Shown: piece by piece, positions 1 to 13,440 of the stretch
How the letters are laid out: each line of letters starts with the position of its first letter
How positions within the stretch are numbered: position 1 is the first letter of the stretch
From: Trichuris trichiura
Lineage: Eukaryota > Nematoda > Enoplea > Trichinellida > Trichuridae
Direction: 5' to 3'
Assembly: GCA_037903355.1 (NCBI GenBank)
Contig: JBAJFE010000014.1
Location: forward strand, 3,782,001-3,846,000
Length of the DNA: 64,000 nucleotides
Made by a program: the position numbers and the translations under genes
The notes under the pieces: model-generated
What the model was told of the DNA's origin: nothing
Database searches by the model: none
The model's input: only the letters and a program-made list of their open reading frames with translations

Positions 1-1243
1 GTTAGTAAAAGTCCTAAAAGCGGCATATATTGTCTATCCCCGATTTTCTTAAATAGCAACTTGCGATGTCTGACCTTTTAGGAGGCTTGCAGTAACGCGT
101 TAACAGTCCGCAATATGGGTACGGAAAGTCGCCTTTTAATGTTACGGCTCATTAACTTGCGAAATCGATTCAATGGTTGTCCCCTGTAAAGAAAGCACTG
201 CGAAGAATGGCACGCTCTGATTTTTAGCACTTTGGGGTTAAGCAACCCGATGAGCACTACCGCATTGAACTTTTTATTAAACATTTTGCTTTGTTTTATC
301 GTCTAGCACTGCAGTTAAAGAGGCCTGCTGTTCTTGGTAGCCTGCCTGTTCCATATATGAAACTTTCTGTAGGCACTGCGGTTTTAAGTAGCGTAATGGA
401 TACGTTAACTTGGAAAGCAATGCGATGCCACGTGGAACAGAATTCGTTCTTTGCAAGTGCGAGCGCAAGATGCTCAAAAGCAGGTCAAACGTGCTGCAAA
501 TTCTTAAATTTGTATTATCGGGAGCTGTCCTTATGATGTAACGTATTGCAGCATGCATTCATATAATTGCTCGCTCTGAAAAGCACGATACTATAGACCT
601 ATTCAATGAATGCACTTCTTTATGTCTGTTAGGCAAGTGATGCCTCTAAAAAGTTGTTAATAAGCAAGTATTTGACATCCGTATCTGATCAGGCGACATT
701 ATTCGTGAACAGGCTTTGTGCTCTTCGAGTATTAGTTACGTGACTAACGCGGAACAAAGATAGGGATGCATTAAAAATAGGATCACGATTTCTTCGTGAT
801 TGAGGTACTTAAAATCGTAATTGACGTTGAAAAATTGCTGCGTTTTCGCTGTGCACTAGTATTCACCGTTTGTTGACTACTAAACTCTTAGACTACTTGG
901 AAGCACTTTAGTGATTAATTGTTAAAAGCAAATATCTCAACGAGAGTTCTTTAGTGATTTCGACATTTGGCGTCTAAACGGACTTTCATAAGATTCAGTT
1001 TGAGAAATGTGGGTGCAGTGTGAACTAATGCGAAAGAACAATGTTTACTATCTTGCGTTTGAGTTCACTCTAGTAAGTGGAGTCTTGAAATCGTAGCTGC
1101 ATATTTGTCCATGCTTCCTCAGTGCTCGTTACACGAGCAGTGGAATTTCATATCTTTGGGTGGTTTCAGCTGTTTAACTTTTTTGTAAAGTCGGTTTAGC
1201 CGGTATGCCTGTTTACTGCAGAGGTGGCAAAATACTTGAAAGG
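1..1243. other. No gene recognised
   Basis: Only short open frames (under about 95 codons) are present on either strand. None shows a recognisable domain, and 277-558 is open on both strands at once, as expected for chance ORFs. No repeat structure was seen. Confidence 0.5.
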
Positions 1244-1907
1244 ATGTTTTCGAATAAGCCTTTGTGCGAGCTCGTTTTTAGACTTTTGGTTATGCTATTT
1301 GCGTTTTCTGCATTAAAGTTAACATACGCAGAAACTCAGAAGACGCGAAAATTGCATGGTATGTTTACTTCCATAGAATTTCTCGAACGACGCGAATAGC
1401 TCATCACAGAACGTGCTGCTTTTAAAGTTAACGCTAAATCTTTCAAACGAGTTGTTCAACGGTGTTTTGCTGTCAATAGAGTTTCAATAATTTGGGAAGA
1501 GGCTGATTTTTAACATCCTAAAAAGATTTCGTTAGTAAACTCAGCTTTCTCCATTGATTTCTTTATTTGTTTGTCGTAAAAACACGTGGTTTTCAGAGTA
1601 GCATTTGCTATCATCAGCGTGAAGTATAATAAATTATCCGTATTAAATTATATTCCGTGAAATAGTTTTGCTTGAATTAGTGATAAACGAGGATGCTTTC
1701 ATGATGGAGTTTTTCTTATGGCTTTCTGTCCTGCCCGTTGTTGGTTTCTAAAATAGAGCAAATGCCGTTGCAACAGATGGATAAGCAGTTATTAAGAAAA
1801 ATTCAGAACAATCTTACAAGTTCAACTGTTCTGAAAGCGACCTATGTTTTTGCGACCAGCCAGGACTGAGCCAGGCTGTTCTATTTGTCATAGACAACTT
1901 CCTGTAG
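1244..1907 (+). CDS. Putative small secreted protein, two exons (partial model)
   Basis: Not a recognised family. Exon 1 (1244-1358) starts with an ATG and encodes a good signal peptide: a short polar start, a hydrophobic core of about 15 residues (LLVMLFAFSAL), then a polar stretch. It ends in a canonical GTATGT donor in phase 1. An acceptor at 1806 (TTCAG) opens exon 2 (1807-1907) in the matching phase. Exon 2 encodes a short Cys-containing segment (CSESDLCFC) and runs to TAG at 1905-1907, unless a further intron removes that stop. The intron would be 448 bp. What is seen is the signal peptide, the donor and the phase match. That the exons belong together is inference. The protein would be about 71 residues, so exon 2 may be only part of a longer gene. 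Confidence 0.3.
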
Positions 1908-4900
1908 TGTGCAGAAATTCTGAACCACCAAAATAGTGCGGATAAATTTCCGTCATTTGAGTTTCCCTACTTTAGCTTCACTTCAGAACAAATTAGCCAT
2001 ATAAGCTTTCCTTGAAGTTTGTATGCCCAGGTTGGTACATTTTATTAAAGAGCAGCAAAGGACCTTCAGTGAATAAAAGCTAGTCTCTTTTTAAGCATGA
2101 ACGAGAAGTTCGCATCTTCAACAGATCAGTTACTGACGTGAAAGAATGAGTACAGTCATGGTTTTTCTGCACGATTACCTGAGTTTAAAGGAAGGTGCCA
2201 CGGCAATCTTGAAAATTCCGTTTCGTTATTTTTGCTGTCTCTGCCAGTAAGCTGCTTTTTCAAATCGAGGTCCAGAATTTGTAATGTCCTGAAACAGTGG
2301 TACATTGGTGCCTTGCGCTTTCATGAGTATTGCTCCTGCTGCCACCTCCATTTTTGACAGTGATTGTTATACTCATTAGATAATTATTTCCACTGTATAT
2401 TTAAGGTTTGTCCATTCCTGACAAGAATGTTTTTTTCGGTAGACGAAGTTTGCAAACCTTTTTTGCCCCATCGACGGTCGGTGGTCAAGAAAGATCCGAA
2501 GTCCTTGTGTATGTAGTGATTTTATTCGAAACGTCTGGTAGACAAGCTATAAATGTACAATGAATTCACTAAACCTGTTCACAACTGTCCTGGCCATAAT
2601 CAAAGATTTCATGTACTTTTCAGTAAGTTAAACAGAGTACTCGCAAAAGGAGATGAACTTGTGTGTTACGAATCAGAAGTTTTGTTACAGGTAGATTGCG
2701 CAGCGTTATTCATTTTGCTAGTTATACACACTTTGCATGGGGCGAATGGGTTATGATTTAGTTTTCTTTTTCCTGCAACAAGGCCCGTATGTAGCTTTAT
2801 TAATATTAACGACAGAGCTTTCGGGTCAACCCATAGCTACCGTCAGAGTTTTTACTCACCTGATCAGTAAGCCGTTGAGACAAGTAAACAACCCCTCAGA
2901 CCAAGCGCACCAATTACATAAAAAATGACGGAAGTTTGCTTTTCACGGCACCCTTCAGTTTCTTGTTTAAAATATGTGCGCTTTAAATTTCTTTCCATAC
3001 ATTTGTTTCCCATTTGTAGAGTCAAAAATGACAACTTGAAATATTTAGTCTACCTATGCTCAGTTAGACACTCTGCTCTATTTGTTATAACAAAAAAGTC
3101 TGACAAATCAGTGTTTCTTAGAGCCTAAGCAACGCTCTCAAGTAGTCAAGTCACGTGGTACAAGGTGCATCGCTATTCCTGAAACTGAATTTCTGTCTAA
3201 AGTGATTTTGGTTAGGCACTTCTTAAAAATATTCAATTCCAATGCAGATTTGCACTTTTTAGTTCCTGCTGCACTAGCATAACAATAGTATGTTAGTTGT
3301 AACGTTCAGTATCAGTCTCAAATGGTGCCTGATTCTTCTCTTTAGGATGCATAACCAGGAGGTCAAAATTTATGAGATGCGGTTAAATGCCAAGTTGTCG
3401 CTGCTATAATATGGCCTAACTGTTAGTGAAGAAAGGGAAGTCAAATAGAAGTTACAGCACGAGTTTTACAGTGTCATGTCAAAACATACAAAGCGAACAG
3501 CGAAGGGGTCGTAGTCTTGCTATTTACTGTAGTATTATGGTGTAGCTTAAGGTATGAAGCCCCTTTTTCTGGCGCATATCATTGGTATGTTGGCATTGAA
3601 ATTTCTTCTCTTCGTAAATTTCAGGGCATATGCTTTATTCTGCGAAGAAGTTTCAAGAATATTCTATCTACTATTCCCTTTGCATGTTCTAACGCATTGG
3701 GCCATTTGCGTTAAGCGCTTTTGATTTCCGGCTTTGCAGCTTGCCTTTCTATGCCTTGTCTAGAACTTGCTTTCGTCAAAAAATTCTCTTCTGCGAAATG
3801 GAAAATAGTCTGGACCAAAGTTTTTCTCTGCTTTGCCCACTGGCGCCCTATCTCTTTTACTACCGCCTGTTCATCTACTTCAGAGTAACCTTTTCTGGTC
3901 CTTATTCAAACTATCTCCCTTTGCTGTTTCCCATAGCACATGCCAGATCTTCCATTAGCCCTTTGGCATTTCGGTGCGCCTGTAGAATCTTATAATGTAC
4001 TTGTTTCCGTACGTTGAGGGTTTCCTGAACCACGTATAGAGGTCTTTTGATTTGAAAAACCAATAAACGAAGTGGCTGAGTTGCAGAAAACTAAGCAACT
4101 CAATGGTTTTTCAAATCAAGACGAAAAGCTTCTACGCGTGAGGTCATATATCTTGCGACATTTGCTTTCCAGTTTCGGCACCTGTGGAGGCTGTATTTCA
4201 GCCAAACAGAGAAAGTAGGCAAAAGCAATTATCAGAGTGACGAGATAAACTGATGCAACGTAGGAAACAAACAGATTTTGTCAAATATCGCGAACATTAT
4301 TAATGGCGCACTGCGATCATTAAGAAAATTTACAAGTGCAGTAGCTGCAGCGATTTTTCAAGTTTAGACTGGATAGCAAATAGTGCCCTGAAAACGGGAT
4401 GTTTTCTAACGACTGGACGAGATCTCATTGTTTTTCTATTGCAAAAGAAACCACTTTAATTTATTGAAGTTCCGACGCTGTCAGAAACTTCTGATCCAAT
4501 TTTCAGCGCTATCTAAAATATGATGCGTGTGACCTAATCATGTGCTGGCTAAGCGGGCCATTTATTCTGAATGCAGGACCAGAAGAGTCCCGAAAGCTTC
4601 TTATTTTTCTGCAGATTGAAATGGCTTCATTTGAAAAATAAAACCAAGAAAATAAAAAAGGCTTGCTTTGTTTCTCCCATATTCGACGCCTGGTTTTTAT
4701 GGTTTTCTGCTAATTAGTACTAGAATTTCATTACTTAAAGTCTTTAATCGACGGTTTTCATTACTTAAAGTCACACCTGCTTGTGCTTTGAAACTTGGCT
4801 TTCTTATTCTGTGACGTTCAATAATTCTCCACGTAGCTCATCTTCTGCTAGTTCATGATTTGTTTCGTTTTCTATTTTTTTCTGGCAGGGTTGCGGTATC

Positions 4901-5228
4901 TTCGAGCACACATTGTCCCCAGTTGACAGCGCCTATTCACTTTGCTTTCTGTCTTTCAGAGTTGCGTTATTTCATATTCGAACATTCTCAGTTATGTTTA
5001 CTATTGTATTAGAAACGAAACTCTTTCTAACGATCGTGAGCAAATGCATAGTTCAACATTATTTTGAGTAACTGTAATCAAGGGTGAAGCAACTGAAAAA
5101 AAAACAAAGTGGACCGATGAGTGGCCAGGCGTTCGAGAACATTAACAATAGTATGTCTTGGTTTTTGAGCGCTACGGTGAAGGTATCAAGTTCTGAATTT
5201 GATAGAAGTGCCGATGCTCATCGCAGTT
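1908..5228. other. No gene recognised
   Basis: AT-rich sequence with scattered short ORFs (for example 3517-3714 and 3741-3995, +) that lack recognisable domains. It contains a small hairpin at 4048-4118 and a 16-bp direct repeat (TTCATTACTTAAAGTC) at about 4727 and 4757. Confidence 0.5.
4048..4118. repeat. Short nested inverted repeat
   Basis: Fifteen-base arms (4048-4062 and 4104-4118) are exact reverse complements. A second 7-base pair of arms (GAGTTGC at 4078, GCAACTC at 4095) sits inside, so the whole stretch can fold into one interrupted hairpin. It could be a remnant of a foldback element or chance. No coding sequence is nearby. Confidence 0.6.
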
Positions 5229-5829
5229 CTACGCTTTGCAAGTCAGAACCTGCTTGTAGTAAGGTGATGAACGCCGGTTACATAGGCGTTCCATTATTTC
5301 TCTGACAGTTGTTTCCCATGAAGAATACGTTTCCATGTGTGCAATATGTGGGAAGTAGACAGGATAAAATTGGAATAAAATTCTGACTCCTATGACTGCG
5401 GAGGTCAGATACACAACTAACGTATTCCCTACCTCAGGAAAAATGTCCAGTGAACACGTCATCTCTCGTCTTGTCGATCCGTTTCTGAAATTACGCAAAA
5501 ATTGTAGGCTCCTTTGACGAAGGCAAAAGATAAATGGCATCCATTTGTAAAGGATTCCAGACGCTGCAGTTATGTACAAACTAGATGATGTCATGCTCAT
5601 TTCCTGAAGAACAAAAGGTGTCTTAACTGTCTGTTTTATGCATATAAATGTTTTGATAAATGAAACATAGAAAAAAAGAACTCCTAAGTCCACCTTCTTT
5701 TAAAGCAACATAAAATGCAGTGTCGATATCATCAACTAGATGTTTATAAAACGTAATTTCCGAGCTATGAGCATGAAGTGGGATGTGCGTTTTCTCATAC
5801 TGTTTAGCTTGGCAGTGATGAATACCCAT
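5229..5829 (-). CDS. Putative two-exon protein with hydrophobic segments, family unknown
   Basis: Not recognised. Exon X (5694-5829, from the first in-frame ATG) ends at a GGTGGAC donor in phase 1. A 67-bp intron ends at ACAGACAG, and exon Y (5229-5626) continues in the right phase to TAG, giving about 177 residues. Exon Y has several hydrophobic stretches (LYKWMPFIFCL; LVVYLTSAVIGVRILFQFYPVYF) that could be one or two membrane segments. A further open frame upstream (5835-6062, -) encodes a strongly hydrophobic stretch of about 45 residues that could be an earlier membrane exon, but no clean junction joins it. The splice-phase agreement is the main support. The long frame alone could be chance. 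Confidence 0.3.
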
Positions 5830-6062
5830 ACTCTCTACCAATTGAAAACTAATGTCGCACTTTCTCGAAGCGCACACGTAAAGACAATTGCGGATGAGAT
5901 GGCAAGCCTTGTAAAAGCAAAAAGATTAACTATACTTAGCACTAGCCATGGTAGTAGAAGCTTCCAACGCAGCAAACAAAACTCTATGAAAATATGTAGT
6001 AAAAACAGAATAAATATAAGACGTATTAGTCCAGTATGTGGTTCATGTCCTAGTATATTCAA

Positions 6063-7325
6063 GACGCGTGCAAAATGTGAAGACGGTGCTGCGTAAAGTG
6101 AACACGTGTTTGTTTTTTCAGCACAGTGGGGTTGTTAAAGTAAGGGAAGAGTATGCTTATTCCGTTCCGAGAGTTTCTTATCGTTGTCTAACAACTTTAA
6201 CTGCTTTATTGTTGTAAAGCGTTGAATAATTTAGCGCCTATCAGAAGTAATGACATTAAAATAATATAGTTTGAAAAAAGGGTTTCAACAGTGTGCCGTC
6301 AACTGACAGCAGGCAAACTGTCTTTTTAGAGAGGGCTTGTGAAGGGGTGCTTCTAAGGTGTAAAGATCTGAACGTATTCCCAGCAGGGAAGAAAAATGAG
6401 AAACCGAAAAATGTGAAGCCGTAGAACAAGATTTCCTGTATAAACGTATCATGGACTGCCTAGCTTTTCGAGAAAGTATCGTTGGCAGTACACGCTTGGA
6501 ACTATGCACTATTTCTTTTGATCAGACAATGCTATGACGAACTAAACAGTGCGACTGAAAAGTTTTTTCATCCGTCAAGTCACGTTGTACTTCTGCATTT
6601 CAAAAAACATTGACAGCTTAACAGGATTTATGCTGCCTAAAAAAGTAGTTTGACTTGCTTTTCTTTTTTAGTTAAGCGTTTTCGAAATTCAGCTATTAAC
6701 GTTAACAGCTCGCGACAGACAAGAAAACCTTTGGGCAAAGCTAGGGAAACAGGCATGCCCTTTCAACCTAATTAACGGATGCAGAAACGGAATTACACGA
6801 CAAATCAATGTGACATTATATCATAACATGACGGAAACGAAAAGAGAAATCTTAAAACAATGCCGTATGCTCAGCAGACCGCCACTGATAGGTATTGTTC
6901 TTATTGCTATGACACCGCGGATATATTACGTACTTAGTTCATCATCTCATGAACTGGTTGAAGCTTAAAGCATTGAATGATGAAGCAGCAGCTTTTTATT
7001 TCATTTAATACCAACCATTTTTACCATAGCTTCGCTTGTATTTCAATGCTTCTCAGTTTAGTTACTTGTTATGGCAAATGCACGATATCTATGTTTCAAG
7101 CAGAAGAGCTTGCATTGCTACGGAACTGCTGCAATAATTTATCTTCATTGAATTTGACTAGCGTTTTCTGACCGACATGCGCATACTCCATTGTTTAACA
7201 TGCTGGTATCTACTCTGGGGTGCTACGTAATAACTTAATACCTAAGGTACAGCTCACATGCTGCAACCGTAGGCATGTTGGCCAAAACATACAAACCATA
7301 AACGAAAGCCATTGAGAATAATATA
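6063..7325. other. No gene recognised
   Basis: Only short ORFs without recognisable domains. No repeat was noticed. Confidence 0.5.
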
Positions 7326-7657
7326 CAGTTGAACCTCCAAAGTTGACCACCTCTATATGGCGACCACCTCCTAAGTTGACCGAATTTTGGCCAGTTGGTT
7401 TGTCCGCACGTTAATAAGCCCACGGACAACCTCCTTAAGTGGGAAGTTGACCGCTTTAGCCGTGACGTGGTATATGGACGCAATGTTAGTTTGCTCTCTT
7501 TAAGTTGACCAGTCTGTTGAGTGGACAACTTACGGTGGTTCAACTATGATCTGTTTAGCTGAGCCATTTATACCCACACCTTCTCTGTGCTGACCACCTC
7601 CTATGTTGACCAGTTTTCTCTAGTCTGTAAGACGGTCAACTTACGGAGGTTCAACTG
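7326..7657. mobile_element. Non-autonomous Tigger/pogo-like TIR element (332 bp)
   Basis: The ends are inverted repeats beginning CAGTTGAACCTCC, followed by a GTTGACC motif. Both ends are flanked by TA (7324-7325 and 7658-7659), as expected of Tc1/mariner/pogo-type insertion. The interior has no transposase and is built of several imperfect copies of a GTTGACC / GACCACCTCC motif. TIR form and TA duplication are seen. The Tigger/pogo assignment rests on similarity of the terminal CAGT...CCTC pattern to the element at 20452-21634. Confidence 0.8.
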
Positions 7658-7659
7658 TA

Positions 7660-8921
7660 TATAGTAGTTGTCGTTGACAGGCGATTGGAATGAACTTCGT
7701 ATAATGTACTCGTTGCTGGTAAATCTTTTAGAATATTAAAGTTCTTACGACCCGCGCATAGCGAGCGTCATTTAAGTGATTGCCAAATAATGTTCAAAAA
7801 GTTTCTTTCATAAAGACGATTCGCATCGAAAAATCAAGAGGTAAATGTTAATAGGTCAAGAAAGCCCTACATTTTGATCTAGCTTCTTAACAACGTGACC
7901 TTTACCTCATAGTAACCAGGTTGGTTGGAACAGTTATTTTTGCCATTTCGTTTAATCAAATGTCACATTTCGTGAGATTGACCCTGAGCCATTGTGGTTA
8001 CGTAGGTACCTCCACGCCCACAGATCTTGAAAAATTCAAAATTTTAAACCTAAGCAGAAGATAATTGACACTCTGCAATGGCTTCGTTTTTTCATACATT
8101 TTGTACGCCTGAGTCTGATAGCCAGTAATGGAACGACAAAAACTGGAATCTTTTCGGCAACTTACGGCGTTCTTCCAACAGCCGAAAGTTTGACAGCATG
8201 TGGTTCTTCTCACTGTCAACAGGTCTAGTTTTTGCCGAAAATCAAGTTGCACCTGACGAAATAGCGGCACTTCATTTATCGAGCTGTTATTTGTCCGATT
8301 GTTGGATCAGTCCGCTCACGCAAGACTGTTAAAGTCAAGTATGACTGAAAGCGCCACCGATAACCGACAGCGCACAAACTCTTGCTTTACGCTCTTTCCA
8401 AGTCAGTCTTTTTACCTATACTAATTTTAGAAGCTCAACTGTTGTACAGTCTTCCGCGGTCAAACAGAAATCGATTTCTTCAGGAGCTGAACTGGCCAAC
8501 GTCCAAGTCATTCAAGTTACCTGCTGATAGTCGCCGCCAGGGCTTAGGTAGGAAATTCTTTGAGCTTCATGTTTTTGTTATTATTTAGTACAGAAATTTT
8601 CTAAAGGTGGGGTTTCTCGTAACGGGAATTGGTACAGAAATCTTTTGGAATGGCTCTTATATTATCCCTTCGAAAATTAGCCACTGCACTGCTGCAAACT
8701 GTTCGTATCACTTCATTATGGCAAGCATGGTGCTTATCTTCGATGTTGTGATTAAATTGCTAAAGGCAATCAGATCGATTGCCTTAGACGAACGGCCTAA
8801 CCGTTTGCAATCAAACCGTGATGCAGCGTTGAATGCAAATGAGCGAAAAGTTGTTCGCGCTGGACAGTGAAATAAAAATGGGAATCCGGTGACGGTACCC
8901 GTAACTTACCAGCACTTAAGA
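7660..8921. other. No gene recognised
   Basis: Short ORFs only (for example 8382-8588 and 8607-8870, +), with no recognisable domain or clear exon signals. Confidence 0.45.
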
Positions 8922-9171
8922 TTATTGACAGGGCAGAAGGACAAAGCGACAGTGGCTTTGACTTTTAAATTTCTTCCGGTAATTGACTATTTGCAGTTCG
9001 TTTGAACAGAAAACAGGAAAGCTCCTACCGAAAAACTGTGTTGTTATCAGCTCGTCTCTACCCACGATTATGGCTTGCGGCGCAATCAGCTCTTCGGAGA
9101 AACGTACAAAGACTGCTTGTTTGCTCAGGTCAGGCATGAGAAAGTTGGTACGATAACAAACGGGTGTGCGC
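8922..9171 (-). CDS. Possible terminal exon, family unknown
   Basis: On the minus strand a good acceptor (TTTCATGCAG) precedes an open frame of about 82 codons ending in TAA. The predicted peptide contains four cysteines (CYRT, FCSN, HCRF, LPCQ) and looks compositionally protein-like. No family was recognised and no upstream exon with a matching donor was found. It could equally be a chance frame. Confidence 0.2.
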
Positions 9172-12100
9172 CTGCATGAAATAGGGCCCACGTTGTTAGC
9201 ACCGTTTTGGTAAGATGATCTCCTCTCTTTCTCGGTGTCTGTTGGGCAGTTGACTACAGATTGTATGTGTTTCGTAAACAACAAAAGTCAGCTCGCCGCA
9301 AGCATTCAGTGATAGGACTGCGAAAACTTGCACTGTAAATCTACGATAAAAGTTTTAATTTCATTCACGCGTGCTTCTCAACAGAGCCCCAGTTTGTCGA
9401 GTTCGCTCAAGTTTTTGCCTCTTGTCCTTTCTGACCGGAGAGATTAATCCCTTTGACAGCAGCTCTCTTTCATTTAAATTTTTGTGAGACGAACAGTTGC
9501 TCCTTGTGTAAAGTTTCAGTACACTCCGAAGTGCTTTTCAGTTGATCCAGTTTACAAAACACGCAAGTCAGATTACACCTTCCCTGAGGTAATACTACTA
9601 TTTGTTCGGCACAAACTAAGCTATGCACAGCGGTTAATTAATAGTTTCTTGAAGCTCTGGCATAGAATTACGATGTACCAAAATTTTCGCCCGGGGTTCG
9701 TAGTATAGTAAACCCAGGATGCTTTCTTGATCCGGTTTCAGCGCTTGAGTATGTGCAGTCCAATGTTAATGCTATTGCTGTTCTCAACGTATGCAACCAT
9801 ACACAGTTTCTCGATTTTCTCTGCGTCGTAGTCTTGATTGTTGGATGCACTTTTTAAAATTACTTTTCTGAGCGGCAGGAATTGTACGGTAACACCATTG
9901 GGAATAATGGGTTATTCGATCTTGATTACCACTCATTTACGCTACTTGCTATGAGAATGAATCAGACCAGCAACATTTCATCTGGATTGCTCACAGAACC
10001 GGAGGTCACCTTTTGTTCGAGATAGTTTCAATTCGCTACTTACTGTTACTAAGCGACTCAGGCACGTCACAGCGGGCTCACAAACGAGTTGCTCCGCTCT
10101 GCTGGAGAAACATTGTCTGAAGCTGCGCATAGACTTTTATGCCCAAATTTATGCTACCAAAAATAGCAACCACGGAGAACGATAGGAAGTTAAGGTCCTT
10201 GTATTCACTGAACGTGCTATTCATGCTCTAAATGCGAGAATGTAATGATCGTTTTGCTCTGGCCAGTCTCAAAGGTTCGAACAGAGAATGGACTACCCTA
10301 CTTTTAACCAGCAACTTGAAAAAGCCGTTTTTGGAATCTTGTTTGCAATTTTGGCTCGCAAAAGATGCAACTTTTTAGAGAGAATTGATACCTGACTCCG
10401 TTGAAGAACTTTTTATCAGATGGTTACAGCACCGCGCGCTTAGCAAGAGAAGGTCTGCTGTGATGTCAGGACAAAGACGACGAACAAATTTTTCTTTCTA
10501 AAACTTGCATATAATTACAATCTGCACATAAAACGTAGTAGTGATCTTAGTTTGTGAGATGGCTTTATCTGTCTTTTTTCTAAGGTTAGCAGAGCCAAGG
10601 GTTTAAGCTTGATGCCTCTTACGTAATAGGTATGCATTATTTCATCTTGAATGAACTGATTTTGTCTTTCTGATGATTTTGGCCGTTGGGAAAACAAAGT
10701 TTACTGTTCTGGGCTTTCAGGGGACAGTTTTCAACTGTAAAGACCTGTTTTGCACACAGTCAAATTACTGAAAATGGTATGAATGTTATTCCATGCCATT
10801 ACAAGTGACGTGACCGTGGGTTAAACAGTTGTTCTTTACTGTTAATGACGCTAGACGTATGCTCCCGAACGTTTCGCACAATAAACACTTTTTACATCGT
10901 CCCAAATTGTCGAAAGGAACCAATGTAACTGAGGGCCGTTACCAAGCGCCAAATGTCTGATCTAATTTATCATCGAAAAGTAAACATTTTAAGGATGTTC
11001 TCTTGAGAAATTTTCATTCTGTCGAAACCTGAAGTTAGTTTCTGTTTGTAATTATGAGATTTGACCGTATCGTCAGTAGACAGCGGTGCAGACGTTCCGT
11101 GCACTATTCAGACACCGTGGGCGTACGTCAGTATATATGAAAAAGTTGAATGGTTGCCTGATCACGTAGATTTATGGAACTATGTTCCACGTGCAAATTA
11201 TCGGATAAAACGAATGAGCTACTCGTGCCTTTTTCAAATTTTCAAATTTTAATTGGCTTATGTTACTGAACCTTCCAGTCTTGAAAGTTACGTTAGCAAA
11301 AGTTAGAGAATATAAAAGGAAATAAAGACTTGTGAACCCATTCCAGCAGATTATGTCTTTAGTAGCTGCCCGTGAGTTATCGACTTCTGTCTCACCAGCA
11401 TAACGTTGCCCTAAAAAATCAATGTCAGTAAGCGTTTTTAGTCTTCGCAGTAGCGCTGATAATTCCAGAAGCATCAACGCTGTTAGCCATCGCTGCGAAG
11501 AGTGAAAATGGATTACAGGAAATATCATTTTCCAAGTTTCTTCATGCCACCAGAAATAGCTCAAAGGCTGCAGCGTTTAACTAAACAACGACGACACCTT
11601 GGTTGCCTTCATAGCATGGCTTTGCCTTACCGATGAATTAGAATGCAATACTGATGTTCCAGTTTGAATACAGCTAATCTCAAGGCCCTTTTATGAGAAA
11701 GGCCCCTCCAGCCTTGTCTTCTTACTCCTTTGAATCCATCAAGGATACATGTAGAATTTAAAGCAAATTAATGAATTACTGCCTTAGTAGAAACGAAGAG
11801 AAAGAGAAGAAACTGGTACGATTTTGAAATCAAGTATTCTCAGAGCAGAAAAAGTATGATGAACGAGAAAACAAGTGAAAATAGTTACAAGAAATTTTAG
11901 ACCTGTTAGTTTCTGTTCTTCACCTGGTTTCACTTGATCTTTGGGGAAACTGCTGTATAGTTAGTTGTCTTCTCTTGTTCGGTTGCGCAGGCGCATGACT
12001 GACCTATTGCACTTTTTGCTGTAATTAGCCTGCCTAATAAACGCGCGCATAAGAGAAGTAACCATTCACTGTTTGCAGGTATCAGTTGCTGGTGTATGTC

Positions 12101-12429
12101 GTACTCAACTTCCCTATTCCTTCATAGTTGGACTTACTTTTCTAGAAAAGTAAGCCTGAAGTTTTTGTATTGATGTAATGCTAAGCTACTTTGAAAAATT
12201 TTCACCTCCAGAATTAAAACAATTTTACATATTTTGGAGTCCAGATTAGATTTCTCATAACACTTCATTAGTTGCAGCCCTCAGTAGTAACCTCGCTCCT
12301 CGCATGCTTGCTTGTAGTTGACTATTTTTTCATAATGTGCCCTGTGTCAACTCTTGAGGAAAAATAAGTCGCCTCCTTCTGGGACAGTTGAAGTTTCTTT
12401 AATGCGAATGAAATTTTGAGACATGACTT
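9172..12429. other. No gene recognised
   Basis: Several short ORFs occur, the longest at 11172-11564 (-, 130 codons), without domain similarity or convincing splice signals. Open frames of this length are expected a few times by chance in a window of this size. Confidence 0.45.
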
Positions 12430-13440
12430 CCCACCGAAACTCACGAAGAACGGTCCTCACAATCTTTCACGAATGAGCCGATGCGTTATCGTGATGGAAA
12501 TGGACATCGAGGTGCAACTTCCACGCCGTTTTCTTGCCAGCGCGATCTTTAATTTTCACAATACTTCTTTGCAATAACCTGCCATTTTTGTTCGCTCTCA
12601 TTCGAAGAAATCAGTCAGAATTACACCGTCCGAGTCCCAGAATATGGTCGCCATAACCTTCCTAGCCGACCTCTCTGCTTTGAACTTGACTGGACCTGCA
12701 GAGAAACTGGCTAGCTACTGCTTAGATTGTATGTTACTGTCGTGGTCATATCGGTAAATTTACGTTTCATCTCTCGTGACGGTGCGGTCAAAACACCCTG
12801 TCTTATTTGCTTCAATCTCGTTAAAAACTCGCGAGAAAGGTTAACGCGTCGAACCAGCTGTTCCTCGCGCAATGCTTCCGGGACCCACCGAGCTGAAAGC
12901 TTTCTCAGACCAGGGATTTCATGCAGTATTCCAAATGCTGAGTAGAAGGAAATCCCAGCCATTCCAGCAGTCCTTCTGACGGTAATTCTGCAGTCTCCTT
13001 CTACTAGGTTCCGGACAAGGGCCATGATTCTTTCGCTCGTTGCGGTTGCTGGTCTTCCCGCTCTCTGGTCGTCTTCGGTGGCCTCTTTGCCCTCCTTGAA
13101 ATGCCTTATCCACTCATAGACAACCGATTTAAATGGTGAACTACTTCGGTAAACCTGCTGCAAAGATTGAGTAATCTTTGTTGGCTGCCAACCACGCATG
13201 GATAAAACTTTAATGTTAGCTCTGACCTCAAAACGAAGATCTTCCATATCATGAGAAAAACGATTACTTTCAGTTAAGTTCAGCGTTGGCACAGATCTGT
13301 GCCATACGGGGAAGACAGTAACGAATCCAAATCTAATCTTGACACGTGTGCAGTGCTTTTCAGTCACGCGGTCTAAGTATTTCAGACGACTTATATTGCT
13401 GAGTATTCCCTGCTGAGCGTATGAACGTAGGCCAAAAAGG
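12430..13440 (-). pseudogene. Mariner transposase relic, 3' truncated
   Basis: The minus-strand frame 12711-13367 encodes the N-terminal DNA-binding half of a mariner transposase. It resembles the + strand copy at 37226-38029 along its length (shared stretches include FKEGKEATEDDQRAGRPATAT and LRKLSARWVPEALR). Downstream, the catalytic half continues in other frames with stops (rough matches to the TFWDSDG and RKRRG regions), ending near 12430 at the point equivalent to the PHPPY motif. The 3' end and its terminal repeat are missing. It cannot encode an active enzyme. Confidence 0.85.

Noticed and set aside
277..558. Overlapping ORFs on both strands (81 and 93 codons)
   Set aside because: Each is open in opposite directions with no domain, no splice signals and no repeat of composition. 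Frames of this size are expected by chance.
11172..11564. 130-codon minus-strand ORF
   Set aside because: No domain or clear exon signals. A few ORFs of this length are expected by chance at this base composition.
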